Positions 1-9,588 of a stretch of DNA of 26,157 nt are shown here, piece after piece; within the stretch, counting starts at the first letter, position 1; the number at the start of each line of letters is the position of its first letter. Below the pieces are notes generated by a model. It was not told the DNA's origin and searched no databases. It saw only the letters and a program-made list of their open reading frames with translations. The DNA is from Anthoceros angustus (lineage: Eukaryota; Streptophyta; Anthocerotopsida; Anthocerotales; Anthocerotaceae): assembly GCA_010909165.1 (NCBI GenBank), contig VJWM01000382.1, positions 1-26,157 of the forward strand. Direction: 5' to 3'. The translations under genes and the position numbers were made by a program.

Positions 1-479
1 GCATCTGATGCCAATAGGATATCTTAGGAATATGCGATGCAGTCTATATATAGACCCTTCCATTGAGGACAAGCTCGGATCATAGCTTGTCCTCTAGATA
101 TGCAATGCAGGCGTTGTGAGGCCAAAGCTATGACTCGAGGCGTGTGAGGAATTTGCGTGTTGTTCTCGTGGGAGAGTGTGTTTGTGCCACGTCGAGCTAC
201 TCCTCCTTGTTATTGGTTTGCACCTATATACTGCGTATTAGATTTGTTTGCTTGGTTGTTGGTGGGAAGTGCTTATATAAATTCAAGTGCTTACCTCATG
301 CGACGTAGGATGGTTTCTGGTGGCGATTTTCCATACTGTTTTGGTTCTGACCACAGGTCATCCACGATCAAGAAGTCCTTGATATGTTTGAGAGGCTAAA
401 GTGTCTTTGGTCCGAAGATGACTTTGCTATGGGTATGGAGGAAATTGATGATGAAGCAATTTTAGGGGGCGGGGTTTGA

Positions 480-1938
480 TCCGTTGTCCCGGAGGGCTGT
501 GAATGATGCTTTGAGTGGTGGGAGGATAGGTCAAAAATAAAATAAGCGGTGTCGAAGTCTGGGGCCTTTATGAAAGTGAGTGGGGTGAGGGGATGGGATG
601 CTGTTGAGGATATTCCTCACAAGGATCTAAATCTTATTCGATATCCTTTTTCCATCAAGTTCGAATTTGAAGGACAACGATTTTCTCGAAGCGTAAATGA
701 TGATTCTTACTTGTTGATTTTGATATTCGACTTTCACATGGTGATTCTGATCTTCACTTGCGGTGATGTCTTTCTTCGTGGGTTTTTAGAATTTTAACAA
801 GGAAGTGCATCTGAACCAAAAGCGGCTTGTTACGATGTTCGATGATCAACATGTTTCATGGAATTTTCCATGGGTCCCGGTATTGGTTGCGTCCATGAAA
901 ATCAGCAAGGACCTTGGGATTGTGTCATGTCGAAAAGAGGTGAAGTTGATTTCGATGATGATGGCGTGATTCTTTCACGGAGATCATCAATGCTCATTTT
1001 AGGGGCTCAAAAAGGTAATTATTGTTGGTTTTGGGGTGTACATTGATTGTTCATTTATGGTCTTAAACACGGAGCCTTATGCCTATATTGTTTGCGGTGT
1101 GCATATTTTTGCATGACGAGGTTTGGAGTTCGAGGTGGTGAAGAGTTACATAACGCTCATTAGGGACTTCTCATTTGATTCAGGCGGACCTTTTGTTTTG
1201 GTTGATTTGTTTATTGTTTTTGTTTCGTCTTGATGTTTGATGTTTGTTTTATTGTCTTTGTTTTGAGCTCGTCTTCATTTGCGGTATGAAGATTCAAAAA
1301 TTACAAAGTGGACATGAAGAATTACCGTGAGCATTTCGTCAAAGGTCAAGATCTACGAAAGGATGTGATTGAAACTTTTAAAATTATTGATCACTCTCCC
1401 AAGTAGCGACAATCATCAATTCGGGGTTTCTCTTCAACCATTGATAACCCAAGATCAAATGTAAGTTTGTGGTTGATTGGGCTTGAGTTTTGTGGTTTGA
1501 ATTTTCTAGCTGTATGTTTTTGGCTAGGCTTGGTATGCAAAACTTCGTGTATCGAAAGGAATGCTCTCAAGGTTTATGAAGACTATGGCTGAAGCAGCTG
1601 GGCTTGTTGGCTATTACACCAATAAGAGCAGCCGTGTAACGATGATTAACGTTTGTGATGGCTCGGTGCCTTGATCTTTGGGAGAAGTGTGTGGCCATAA
1701 AGCGGATCTTTGGATTTTCAAGGTAAATTGTGGTGAAAGCTTGTGACATTTGAATCCTTTGTATGCTCCTTCGGTTCGATGTTTTGCGAGATATGAATGG
1801 GTCAAGCAAAAGTGCATGCAAGAGTTCTTGTTCACAGTGAGCAGCGATCCTATCGAGCTTTTGAGCGAAGAACTTAATCGGATGCGGGATGATTTAAGGG
1901 TGTTCTTCCATCAGCGATTGAATGTGACTCTGAAATAG
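480..1938 (+). pseudogene. Tyrosine recombinase, DUF3504/Crypton-like, frame-broken and spliced
   Basis: Tyrosine recombinases cut and join DNA through a catalytic R-H-R-H/W-Y set. The family's blocks appear here in order, in different frames. A core-binding-like helix with EDIPHKDLNL lies near 600-700. SMKISKDLGIVSCRKEV at 892 resembles the linker before the catalytic domain. RFGVRGGEELHNAH at 1119 matches the first-arginine block. AWYAKLRVSKGMLSRFMK at 1528 and MAEAAGL..YYTNKSSR lead to the second arginine. GEVCGHKA follows at about 1681-1704 after an in-frame stop at 1672. SVRCFARYEW after 1768 could hold the tyrosine. The usual TNHS histidine is replaced by lysine (TNKS). An intron fits 1461-1527 (GTAAGT..CTAG), with further ones likely near 1017 and 1163-1300. 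The gene is not functional as read. Family assignment rests on motif recall, not alignment. Confidence 0.68.
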
Positions 1939-2439
1939 TATTTTAGTCGACTGAAGATCGCCCTTGCAAGTGCAACATATTAACAATGTAAGTGTTTGAG
2001 ATTTGTTGCAAGTATAGGGACTTTGTTGCAAATCTGTCGACTTGTTTTTTATTTGGGTCTTACTCCTGGCCACTCTGTTATTCATCATGAAGACCACGAA
2101 CAAATGACCGAGTTTTACGCACCATGTGGTCCCTTTGTGTCAAGTTCGAGTTGGTATTGTCAAGTTCCTTTGTTGTAGGGCCATGTTGGATGATCTGTTT
2201 TAATCATCTTGGTTTTGTTGTTCGGTGGGAGGCTGGTGTTTTGGTTGCAAACATACCTCCACGATGGCCAAGGCATCCAGATGGATAACCGCAGGCCAAC
2301 AACACGGTGTTTTAGTGAAATTCCATATGTTGACAAGGTTGAGTCTTTGGCTGTTTGTTTGTGTTTTCATTTGTTTTGGAGTTTCCTAATTGTGTGCTTC
2401 TTGGCAGATTTCGAATCCATCGACTAGTGTAAGCAGCCT
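1939..2439. other. No gene recognised; inside the recombinase element
   Basis: The sequence is T-rich on the plus strand, with intron-like tracts and short frames only (for example 1996-2178). It probably holds introns and small exons between the recombinase domain and the coiled-coil exon. No repeat, RNA gene or known motif was seen. Confidence 0.3.
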
Positions 2440-2903
2440 TACAGTCCCTCACTTCAACATTGATACAGCTCGATGGAAGTCGATGCAGTGGCCCCTCTGT
2501 TGGAGGGCATTGTGCAGAGTGAGTGTGATCAGTCATCTGAAGTTAACCAGGACAGAAATGTGGCTGTAGTAGCACCTCTGGATATCGTATTGCGACATGG
2601 GGGAAGCGCTTTGGCTTGAGATCTCGAGAGCAGGTGGAGTATGATTGAAGCGAAATGGAGTTTCAACGGCAAAAGGATTTGGAGGCACTTATAGAGAAGT
2701 GCGGTTGAATTACGAGTCTCTAAGCAAGAAAGCCCTTGAGATTTGAGGCGGAGAAATGGAGAGGAGACAAGAGCACATTAAGCATCGAGAAACTCAAGCG
2801 GCAAAGAGCGCAAGAGGTTGAAGATTGCGGTGGGAAAGACAACATGAGGCGAGAAGAATGTGCCTCGAGATATTTCCTTCTCTGCGAAAATCCGTCGAGA
2901 TTG
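2440..2903 (+). pseudogene. Coiled-coil exon downstream of the recombinase, frame-broken
   Basis: This stretch reads as a charged, helical protein segment in shifting frames. An acidic start (MEVDAVAPLLEGIVQSE) near 2474 is followed by segments rich in E, K, R and Q such as EFQRQKDLEAL and YESLSKKALEFEAEKWR between about 2650 and 2770. The exon ends at a strong donor, GTAAG, at 2904. It lies between the recombinase domain and the conserved 3' module, so it is probably the C-terminal part of the same element protein or a second element gene. I recognise no catalytic motif, and several stops interrupt it. Confidence 0.4.
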
Positions 2904-2960
2904 GTAAGTTTGTTATGCTCTTTTTTAGTAGATTGAAAATTAATGGTTGTGTTTTATTAG

Positions 2961-3113
2961 GTTGTGACCTTGCGGAAGGGGACAATTTGGTCCAAGTCCT
3001 CAACTTCATCAATTGGTTGCCAATTATGATAATGTACAAGTGCCAATCAAGCCAAGTGGTCGTGAAAATTACATTTTCAATTGTATAATTATCGATTAAT
3101 TTCCCAAAATAAG
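2961..3113 (+). pseudogene. Conserved short exon of the recombinase element
   Basis: The exon lies between the intron 2904-2960 (ends TTTTATTAG) and the intron 3114-3206 (GTGAGT..TTTGTAG). It encodes VPIKPSGRENYIFN near 3040-3080. The second copy, at 15,373-15,530, has the same splice sites and a longer readable version, PIKPSGRENYIFNLYNCTVN. Conservation of this peptide while surrounding DNA has drifted suggests it was once selected as protein. Function unknown. Confidence 0.45.
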
Positions 3114-3631
3114 GTGAGTATCATTGCTTAAGTATTTGTTATGATCATTAGTGTTTTCTAGTATCGCCTAATTCTTGTTTGGGTGCTAATTTTGTTTTGT
3201 TTGTAGGTTTCATTGTTGTTGAAGCGAGTTCAATCTATCGGTATTTACTCTTCATTAGTTGAATTTGTATTTCATGCCATTACGGATATGAAACTCTGCA
3301 AAGAAAAGGTTTCTTTGTTGGTTTTGTATATCCACGGATCCGCATGAATATTATTTAATGAAAATGTTTTGTCAGTTAAGCGATTTTGGTGGGATTTCTA
3401 GAATGAGCTTCTACTAGATGCACTGGTATTCACTTGGTCGTCATTTTTCTACTCTAGTGCTCTATTTTCTACCTTGATGGTAGATCATTTTCACCCACTT
3501 GGCATGTTTTCTACTATATTGTAATGAATTTTACTATATTGGGTAAAAATGACCAAAGGTCAATTCTCTCTAAAATTCACCTCCTACCCGAAAAAATCAT
3601 GGGCGTCGAGGCCCCAGGACGAGGCGACTTT

Positions 3632-4137
3632 CACGTGCGTTAACGTTGGTGAGCGATCATCATGATGAAATGAGAATGAAACACTTTTTTTCATGATAAA
3701 GGCATTCACTCCATGCTCCTCAAATTCCAAACATCGATCGTCTGCGACGATGCGGAATCACGTGGTATATACACCATGTCTTTCGAAACCAACTTGCAAA
3801 TCATCATCTTGATGGCGATCGGCGAGCAAACAACTGCAAGATGAGTTCCGAGCCCACTTTTTCCGATCGTGAGTGCAAGGGCTTTGAAATATGCAGGCAG
3901 GCTGGTAGATTCTATTGTCGTTCGAAGCGGTGGAAGGATGAAGTGCATCGGTCAATGTGAGCATACTCGAGCTCGGGCCCGTGCGGCAATGGTGGTGTGC
4001 GAGGATCAAAACATGGTTCTAGTGTTGCAGGCGGGGTGAATCACGAGATTCGGGAGGAAGGGCAAGCTCATAGGCCAGGAGGCCAATGCAGCGGAGGATA
4101 CGGTGAGACCAACAAAGCGAAATCTTACGAATCCCGA
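3632..4137 (-). mobile_element. Left arm of inverted repeat: Ty3/gypsy integrase C-terminus and 3' end, minus strand
   Basis: Read on the minus strand, 4137 to about 4019 encodes a recognisable gypsy integrase C-terminal (GPY/F-type) segment: RILRCIGLLAYELALPPE and neighbours in two frames, the place where intact elements read GPYRI..IG.VAYELALP. The rest of the arm, down to 3632, is the reverse complement of 5385-5891 with moderate divergence. No integrase core precedes it, so it is a truncated fragment in opposite orientation to the integrase at 4,690. Shared landmarks include GAGTTCCGAGCCCACTTTTT in the left arm and its complement in the right. Confidence 0.7.
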
Positions 4138-4689
4138 GAGGATAAATTCGAGGCGACGACAAGACATGTATATATATGTGGAGGAGATGGACAAGCCTCG
4201 AGGCGTACCATAGCATCGATATCCTTCATTGGATGTGAATGCAAACGCACATGGGAGAAAAATAATTGGTTTTATTAAAGAAAGAGAATAGATTGGGTCA
4301 GCCATCTATGAAAGGACATCAAAGGAAGATCGCAAGGATTGCTATAGATAGGAGCAATCCACAAGCATCAAGTGGGATGAAGAGGTGGCTTGCATGCATT
4401 GCCCTATGCTTAGTGACCTTGAAAGCCATCCGTTAGCTGCTAACCATGTTTCATTAACACTAATCAATACTTAATTAATGTAAGCGCTTTAGATTAATTA
4501 ATACTAATTAAAGACAAGTCATTAGATTAATTAATGCTAATCAAACACTAAACCCAAGTGCGAGAGTAGTGTCACGGTATGACATCCCTTAAGTTCCCCA
4601 TATTTGCGGGCTTTGATTTTTGAACGATGTTCCATCTGGTCATAAATCTTACTACTACCACTCTCAATCGGCTCTATTTTTTTTGGCTC
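4138..4689. other. Loop DNA without a recognised gene; AT-rich direct repeats
   Basis: This lies between the left inverted arm and the integrase fragment. It contains an AT-rich stretch (4440-4560) with two 24-bp direct repeats and nothing I can identify as coding. It is presumably degenerate retroelement or inserted DNA. Confidence 0.4.
4489..4545. repeat. Two 24-bp AT-rich direct repeats
   Basis: TTAGATTAATTAATRCTAAT is followed by YAAA at 4489-4512 and again at 4522-4545, separated by nine bases. A looser third copy lies just upstream, around 4452-4480. The copies differ at two positions. Confidence 0.8.
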
Positions 4690-5260
4690 AATCGGGCGTC
4701 CAGATTATGTCCTCCTTTGCAACTTATGCCAATGCAACAAAGCTTGCCTTGCCGCTCCAACCCTTGCACCATCCCTTTCACTTGACTTCATAACGGATTG
4801 CCTCGCAGCACTCACGGCTTTGATGTTCTTTGGTCTTCACGAATAAGCTTACTCATCAAGTGCTCCTTGCCCTCCTCGAGACATGCTCTCTTGAACAAGC
4901 TGGCGACTTATTACGGAAAGTGGTTTATCGTGCCCATGGCCTCCCTCGCTCTCTTGTGGCGATCATGATTCAGTTTACGTCCGCTTCGGCAAGCGGTTCA
5001 CGTCTTGGCACCAAGCTCGTATGTCTCGCCTTTTATCCTCGACGGATGGTGCTACGGGCGAGCTAATCAAGTTTTAGAGGATATACTCCGTGCTTATGCG
5101 GTGTGCACCAAACTTCGGTGGCTGGACTTTCTCCACCTCGTTGAGTTTGCCTACGCCCGCCTCAACGAGTTACTCCATTCTTGTTCAACAAAGGTTTTCA
5201 CCCCACGTTGCTTTCGCTTCCTTGCCTTGCTTGTGTCCCTGCCGCTTGTCGATTTTCTCA
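4690..5260 (+). pseudogene. Ty3/gypsy integrase, zinc-binding and catalytic core, frame-broken
   Basis: Integrase inserts retrotransposon cDNA into the host genome. The C-C half of the HHCC zinc domain reads DYVLLCNLCQCNKA near 4700. The core start DFIT lies near 4785, KLTHQV at 4842 and RAHGLPRSLV near 4930; the first catalytic Asp fits the GATCATGATTC at about 4960. DGATGEL / RANQVLEDILRAYA near 5045-5095 holds the region of the final Glu, and WLDFLHLVEFAYA the helix after it. Several frame changes are needed to read through. It lies in the loop of the inverted repeat, directly upstream of its own C-terminus in the right arm. No reverse transcriptase or RNase H is visible, so the element is 5'-truncated. 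Confidence 0.75.
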
Positions 5261-5384
5261 GCGTGTCCAAATTGCGATGGGCTCGTCGGTTTGCCCATGG
5301 AACCCAAAACCGCCCAATCGCCAATCATCGTCGTCGTCCTCAAGAATTTGCGGTTACCTATGTCTTCTTTATCCTTTATCCCTT

Positions 5385-5891
5385 CACAGGATTCGTAAGA
5401 TTTCCCTCGTTTTGTTGGTCCTTCGTATCCTCCGTTGCATTGGCCTGTGGCCTATGAGCTTGCCCTTCCTCCGAATCTCGCATTCACCACCTTCGAACAC
5501 GAACCATGTTTTGATCATGTTTCTTGCAGTAGCTCGAGCTCGAGTATACTCACATTGACGATGCACTTCATCCTTCCGCTTCGAGCGACAATAGAATCTA
5601 CCGGCTGCCGGGCATATTTCAAAGCCCCTTGCACTCACGATCGGAAAAAGTGGGCTCGGAACTCATCTTGCGGTTGCTCTGCTCGATCGCCATATCGAAG
5701 ATGATGATTTGCAAGTTGGTTTCAAAGACATGGCGACATGGTACCACGTGATTCCGGCGGTCGATTATGACGATCGATGTTTGGAATTTGAGGAGCATGG
5801 GTGAATGCCTTTTATCATGTAAAAAATGTTTCGTTCTCATTTCTCTCTGCGATGATCGGCTCACCAGCGTTAGCGTTAACGTGAGCGTTCG
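5385..5891 (+). mobile_element. Right arm of inverted repeat: gypsy integrase C-terminus and 3' end, plus strand
   Basis: Immediately after the integrase core, 5385-5500 encodes the C-terminal domain in two frames (RILRCIG, then VAYELALPPNLAF). The remaining ~400 bp are non-coding or unrecognised and are the reverse complement of 3632-4018. Together the arms form a ~505-bp inverted repeat around a ~1.25-kb loop. A long terminal inverted repeat of a Mutator-like element was considered, but the integrase content explains the arms better as two opposed copies of one gypsy 3' region. Confidence 0.7.
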
Positions 5892-6900
5892 TTGGTGTGA
5901 TGTTCTTTCAAATCGGAAGGAAAGAAATGATGTTATTTGCGGCTACTCTTTGGTAAGCTTAATTTAATATTTAATTGTAGCTAGCGGCGCTACACAAGGC
6001 GGTTCTGCGACGGTTTGAAGCATAGACCAATGTTGCGGAGACGGAAGGATGCAAGCAGTTTGAGAGGAGTCTCTCAAAGCGAAAACAAGCTATGACTAGG
6101 CATGTTCGTTGTTCTAATTATTTATCCTTGCTTCCGGTGGCGAAATCGACCAAGGATCCGAGCGAGGCTCTTGGTGCTCACAAAGCTGTACGGGTAGGAG
6201 GAAGCCACCTCAAACCGCAGGCGTTTGTATATATCGACACCACCACCTTGCCCTCGTTATCGGGCATGAGATATACTTCGTCCGGCCCGCCCGACTCTCA
6301 TATGAAAAGACATATGGTCGTCCGAGCGGCTGGCGGCGGTCGGTGAAGATGGAAGCGGGCATGGTGGCCATCACCGTCAGGACATGCTCGCAAAATCTAG
6401 CTCCCACACACACTTCAAACATGGGGCGGGCGGGAATCGCCACCCTATGGCCCACGCCGCGTGCGGTCTCGCATGTTGAAGTGTCCCTTGCATTAAGAAC
6501 TTGGAATCTGCACTAGGCTTGCGATCATATAGCTCCAAGCCCGCTTGAAGATGCGCCCGGTGATTGCGACTGCGACATCCTCATGAGGCACGTGAAACGC
6601 AGCCCCTGACACTCCGTACCCCATATCGAAGCAGGCGTCGAACAAGCACGTCCATGGCTGGTTGTCTCACTCCACCTCCAGTCGAGGCGAAGGTCGACAG
6701 GTTGTCCATGTTCTCCGCTACCCACCGACTCCCACATTCCGCCACCAGCTTGAGGGCGCTGGCGTCCACCCACACGCCACATGATGGAGCAGTCACCGGG
6801 AGGCGCACGGGTCGAGGCGCACCAAGTGCGATGATCGGTGGCCACCCCATGCGGAGAGCGCATGCTGCGGCCAGCGACCTTGGGGACCCCAAATCACGTA
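5892..6900. other. Unrecognised region; possible minus-strand coding remnant
   Basis: No known family was recognised. On the minus strand between about 6892 and 6581 there is an open frame with a plausible amino-acid mix (ALKLVAECGSRWVAENMDNL and onward), and the neighbouring frame continues towards 6525. GC content is higher than to the left. It could be part of the LTR retrotransposon block that follows, but nothing in it identifies a protein. Confidence 0.3.
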
Positions 6901-6999
6901 TATGGGCAATCCTCCCACCAGCGCTTCCTACACTCCTAAGACCCTTCTCGTGACAAATTTGGGGCCGCCCCTCAAGCTCTTGTCCGGTCTTGAAATTTC

Positions 7000-7228
7000 A
7001 CCTTCCCCTCTCTTTTCTAGGTTTCTTCCTCCTCTCTTCTCTTTTTGTCTTTTTCTCTTTTCTCTCTTGCTCCTTCCTTCTCCTCTCTTGCTCCCTATCC
7101 TCTCTAGCTCCTCTCTCGTCCTCTCTCGCTCTCTCTCTCTCTCGCTCTCTCTCTTTTCTCTTCTCTTTTCTCTCTCTTCTCTCTCTTCTCCTCTCTTCTC
7201 TAATCTACCTCTTCCACTCTTCCTAGCT
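7000..7228 (+). repeat. Polypyrimidine (CT-rich) tract
   Basis: About 230 bases consist almost only of C and T on the plus strand, including runs of TCTC, so the minus strand is GA-rich. It lies roughly 340-570 bases downstream (minus sense) of a TATA box, in the place of an untranslated leader of an LTR transcript. The long plus-strand open frame across it (6902-7543) gives a low-complexity Ser/Leu/Phe protein and is not taken as a gene. Confidence 0.85.
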
Positions 7229-7569
7229 AACTATTACAGGCGCCCTCACAGCCTCCCGGCAGCGCCTCGGATCATAGGGCATTGCCCTCACGGACCTAGG
7301 CGGACATTTGGGCTGCAGTGGCGTCCGTCTTTGGATTTTGCTAGGGGTCTTCCTTCCGATCAGCCGCACCGTCACCACACAATGCGCTCCCTCACGGAGG
7401 CTACCGGTGCTACCTCCGGAAAGAAAGGTTTGGGCCCGCCCTCACCACAGTCACCGCACCTCAAGACCCTACGACACCATGCACCCTCACACGGTGGCAC
7501 GCGCTTGTGTAAGACAAGCACCTGGTCGGAGAGCAAGGCATGACATTTTATTATGGGGCTCCTCCCCTC

Positions 7570-7576
7570 TTATATA
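7570..7576 (-). promoter_or_regulatory. TATA box (TATATAA) in the putative LTR
   Basis: TATATAA on the minus strand lies within CTCCTATATAAGAGGGGAG. An AATAAA polyadenylation-type signal follows at 7552-7547. A very similar context, CCTCCTATAAGAGGGGAGAG, occurs at 12,184-12,203 on the same strand, suggesting two related LTR promoters. Confidence 0.5.
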
Positions 7577-8259
7577 GGAGCTCGCATTAATTAAGTGCGG
7601 TGGGGTAGGTGGGGTTGCTTACGGTTTTAAGTAGGTGGCCTCTTAAAGGTTCTTAACCTACCTCCTAACAATCCCACTAACCCCTAGGGGTCTTAATGAC
7701 CATTCACTCCCCTACCAACTATCGCCTACTTACTTCTTGGCATGGCGGGCGCGCCACCGTCTTCCTCCTCTTGGCTTGGGGGTCCCCCGTCCGGATCTCT
7801 CTTCACGTCGGACGGGAACCTCCACACTGTCTCGGCGATCTTGCGATGATGGCTGGGCCGCCCCTCTTGCAGGCGCTCTTGTAGAGGCAGCCTCTCTATA
7901 TCATCTGCCGCGCAATTACCTCAGGCGGTTGGGTGTTGGTGCTCACATCTGCCAGACACCCCACCAACTCTACCGGCTGCTGGAAATCTCTTCCTCTTCC
8001 ATTGGCTCCTCCCATTGAGCCTTACGCATCCATTTCACTCTCCAAGTCCGAATCTCCCAGGCGTGCAATTCTTCAAAATCTCCACATCGTCATCGTGGGG
8101 ACCCAACAACTTCCTTGTCAACAAGGGCATCTCCTTGGACTTGTTGACCCTAGCATGTAAGTGGACTGCATCTCGGCCCTTCAAACAAATCTCATCAAAT
8201 TCCTCGGGCCACTCTCACAGGCTATCTTACCATAGCATCCCTCTCAAGCGTCACCTCAC

Positions 8260-8804
8260 TCAAGCAGGCTGTAAGTGACATTTTCGTGCATCTCTCTTCC
8301 ATGCCTCCGGTATCCCTTGCTTGCGCCTAATCGGCTGGGCGTTGCTTCTGCGGCGACCGACATCACGATGCATCATTTTCCTCGGTGGGCTACCTCTTCC
8401 TTCCACCGTTGGTGACCTCCGTTGCTTGCTTTGGAGCTCCTCACGCTCCTTGCTCCATGTGGCTGTCCTTCCTCCGGCTCCTTGAGCTTGGCCTCGATTC
8501 TTCATTCTTGGCTTGGCGCCTCGGCCTCAGGGCAGTCTTTCATCCCCTATTCCTTCTCGGCTGAAGAAATGAGAGTTCTTCTTGCCACTCCTTCCCACAT
8601 CGGTCTCCTCAATCTTACGGTTGAGGTAGCCACTTCCTTCATTCGCTCCCTACTTTCTTGTCTCGCTCTTTGTTCTTCAATCTTGAGCCCCAACCTTCTC
8701 TCCGGGTCAACTAGGCGCCTTTGCGCCATCTCCTTGATAGCCTTGCTATCCTTCTCCCCCACGTAGCAATGGCCCGCTGGTATCACGGCGGCTCTCACCT
8801 CCAA
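8260..8804 (-). pseudogene. Charged, coiled-coil-like internal region of an LTR-type element, distal part
   Basis: Read on the minus strand, two frames join into one charged protein. The first (8804-8547) includes YVGEKDSKAIKEMAQRRLVD and a stretch rich in R, E and K (RRLGLKIEEQRARQESRERM). The second (8505-8260) is dominated by R, K, E, S and G. No protease, reverse transcriptase, RNase H or integrase motif is present. It continues the reading direction of the 9454-8810 frame, and stops or frame changes separate the pieces. A Gag-like or accessory protein of a non-autonomous element is the best guess. Confidence 0.35.
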
Positions 8805-8809
8805 CTCCT

Positions 8810-9588
8810 CTACTTCACCTGGGCTTGCTTCACTAATGGAGTATCAATTAGCTGACAGATGGTCAGCAGATCCTTCAAAGCCTTTGTCTTCTCATTCCCC
8901 TCCTGGGGTCGACTCTGACTGCCTTTCTCTTGGTGAGCAGTCTCTCCACTCCTGACTGTCGATGTTGGGTGGAACTCCTGTGACTCGGTCATCTCCTGGG
9001 GTGGGTTAGTTCCACCACCCTGCTCCATGGGGGTTGCCTCCTGTACACATGGTGGCACTGCCACCTCTTCCTCTTGTGCCACTGTCTCCCCCTGGACGAC
9101 AGGCACCTCTTCTTCCTTGGCGTCAGACGCCGGGGTGGTCTCATCATCCAAGATCACCACCTGTGGTGAAGCACTCCCTTGCTCCACCTTGGGTTCCTCC
9201 TCTGCCTTCTTCACCTTCTTTGGGAGAGGGACCCCTGTACCGTCCCTCGGAGGGACCACTTCAAACGGCTGGTAAGACTCCTCCGCTCTTCTTGGTCGAT
9301 AACCCATGTACCCCCACAATTGCACAAGGTAAGTACTCAAATGGATGCCTCGCCCCTCATTGTCCACAATGTTTGGCCTCGGACTTGTCTCGGTGATGCT
9401 CATAGGCCGACATGGTTGTCCCCGGTCGGTGAGCTCCTTGCTTGACTTCCACATGAAATGAAAGAATGCCTGCTTGAGTAGGTGGTTCGGTGGTCGACCC
9501 CAAAACTATCCTTGTAAAAGCTTCCACTTGAGGTCGCAATCTTATCCTCCGCCATTCGCGTCTTGGCGTCTATCCCTCCGATGAGCAT
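8810..9588 (-). pseudogene. Acidic Gag-region-like frame of an LTR-type element
   Basis: The main frame, 9454-8810 (214 codons), starts with ELTDRGQPCRPMSITETSPR, passes through STYLVQLWGYMGYRPRRAEE, and becomes a Pro/Glu/Gln-rich acidic tail (EEEVPVVQGETVAQEEEVAV and onward). The upstream segment in another frame (9539 to about 9440, PQVEAFTRIVLGSTTEPPT..FHVEVKQ) joins it at about 9430 by one frame change, and 9588 upward by another. It lies on the same strand as the putative LTR at 7670 and upstream of it, fitting the internal region. I do not recognise a family, and no zinc knuckle was found. Confidence 0.4.

Larger units (their letters stand above)
400..3630 (+). mobile_element. Degenerate DUF3504/Crypton-type tyrosine-recombinase element (left end not determined)
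   Basis: This is the apparent extent of an element carrying a decayed tyrosine recombinase gene (480-1938) and a downstream intron-containing module (2440-3560). The right end is set at about 3,630 because similarity with the second copy at 15,300-16,050 stops there, just after an A-rich run and a GGCC-rich stretch. No terminal inverted repeats are visible, as is usual for Cryptons. The left end may lie outside the window. The introns of the downstream module are kept in both copies, which argues for movement as DNA rather than through spliced RNA. Extent is inferred; the gene content is the firm part. Confidence 0.5.
7000..7670 (-). mobile_element. Probable 3' LTR of a minus-strand LTR retrotransposon (inner edge 7670; far end uncertain)
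   Basis: On the minus strand, an imperfect purine tract (7685-7671, AGGGGTTAGTGGGAT) is followed at once by TGTTAGGAGG starting at 7670. That is the expected layout of a polypurine tract and a TG-starting LTR. About 95 bases further is TATATAA (7576-7570), and then AATAAA (7552-7547). The GA-rich leader follows. The charged minus-strand frames at 8,260-10,153 would be the internal region. No matching 5' LTR was identified by eye, so the assignment is tentative. Confidence 0.45.

Noticed and set aside
4489-4545. CRISPR-like array
   Set aside because: Only two AT-rich copies with a nine-base spacer in eukaryotic repeat DNA.
3632-5891. Mutator-like DNA transposon with long terminal inverted repeats
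   Set aside because: Both arms encode a gypsy integrase C-terminus and the loop an integrase core. No transposase was found and no target duplication was visible.
6902-7543. 213-codon plus-strand open frame
   Set aside because: Half of it is the translation of the CT-rich tract (Ser/Leu/Phe/Pro). No domain, no start context, and stronger minus-strand LTR signals.
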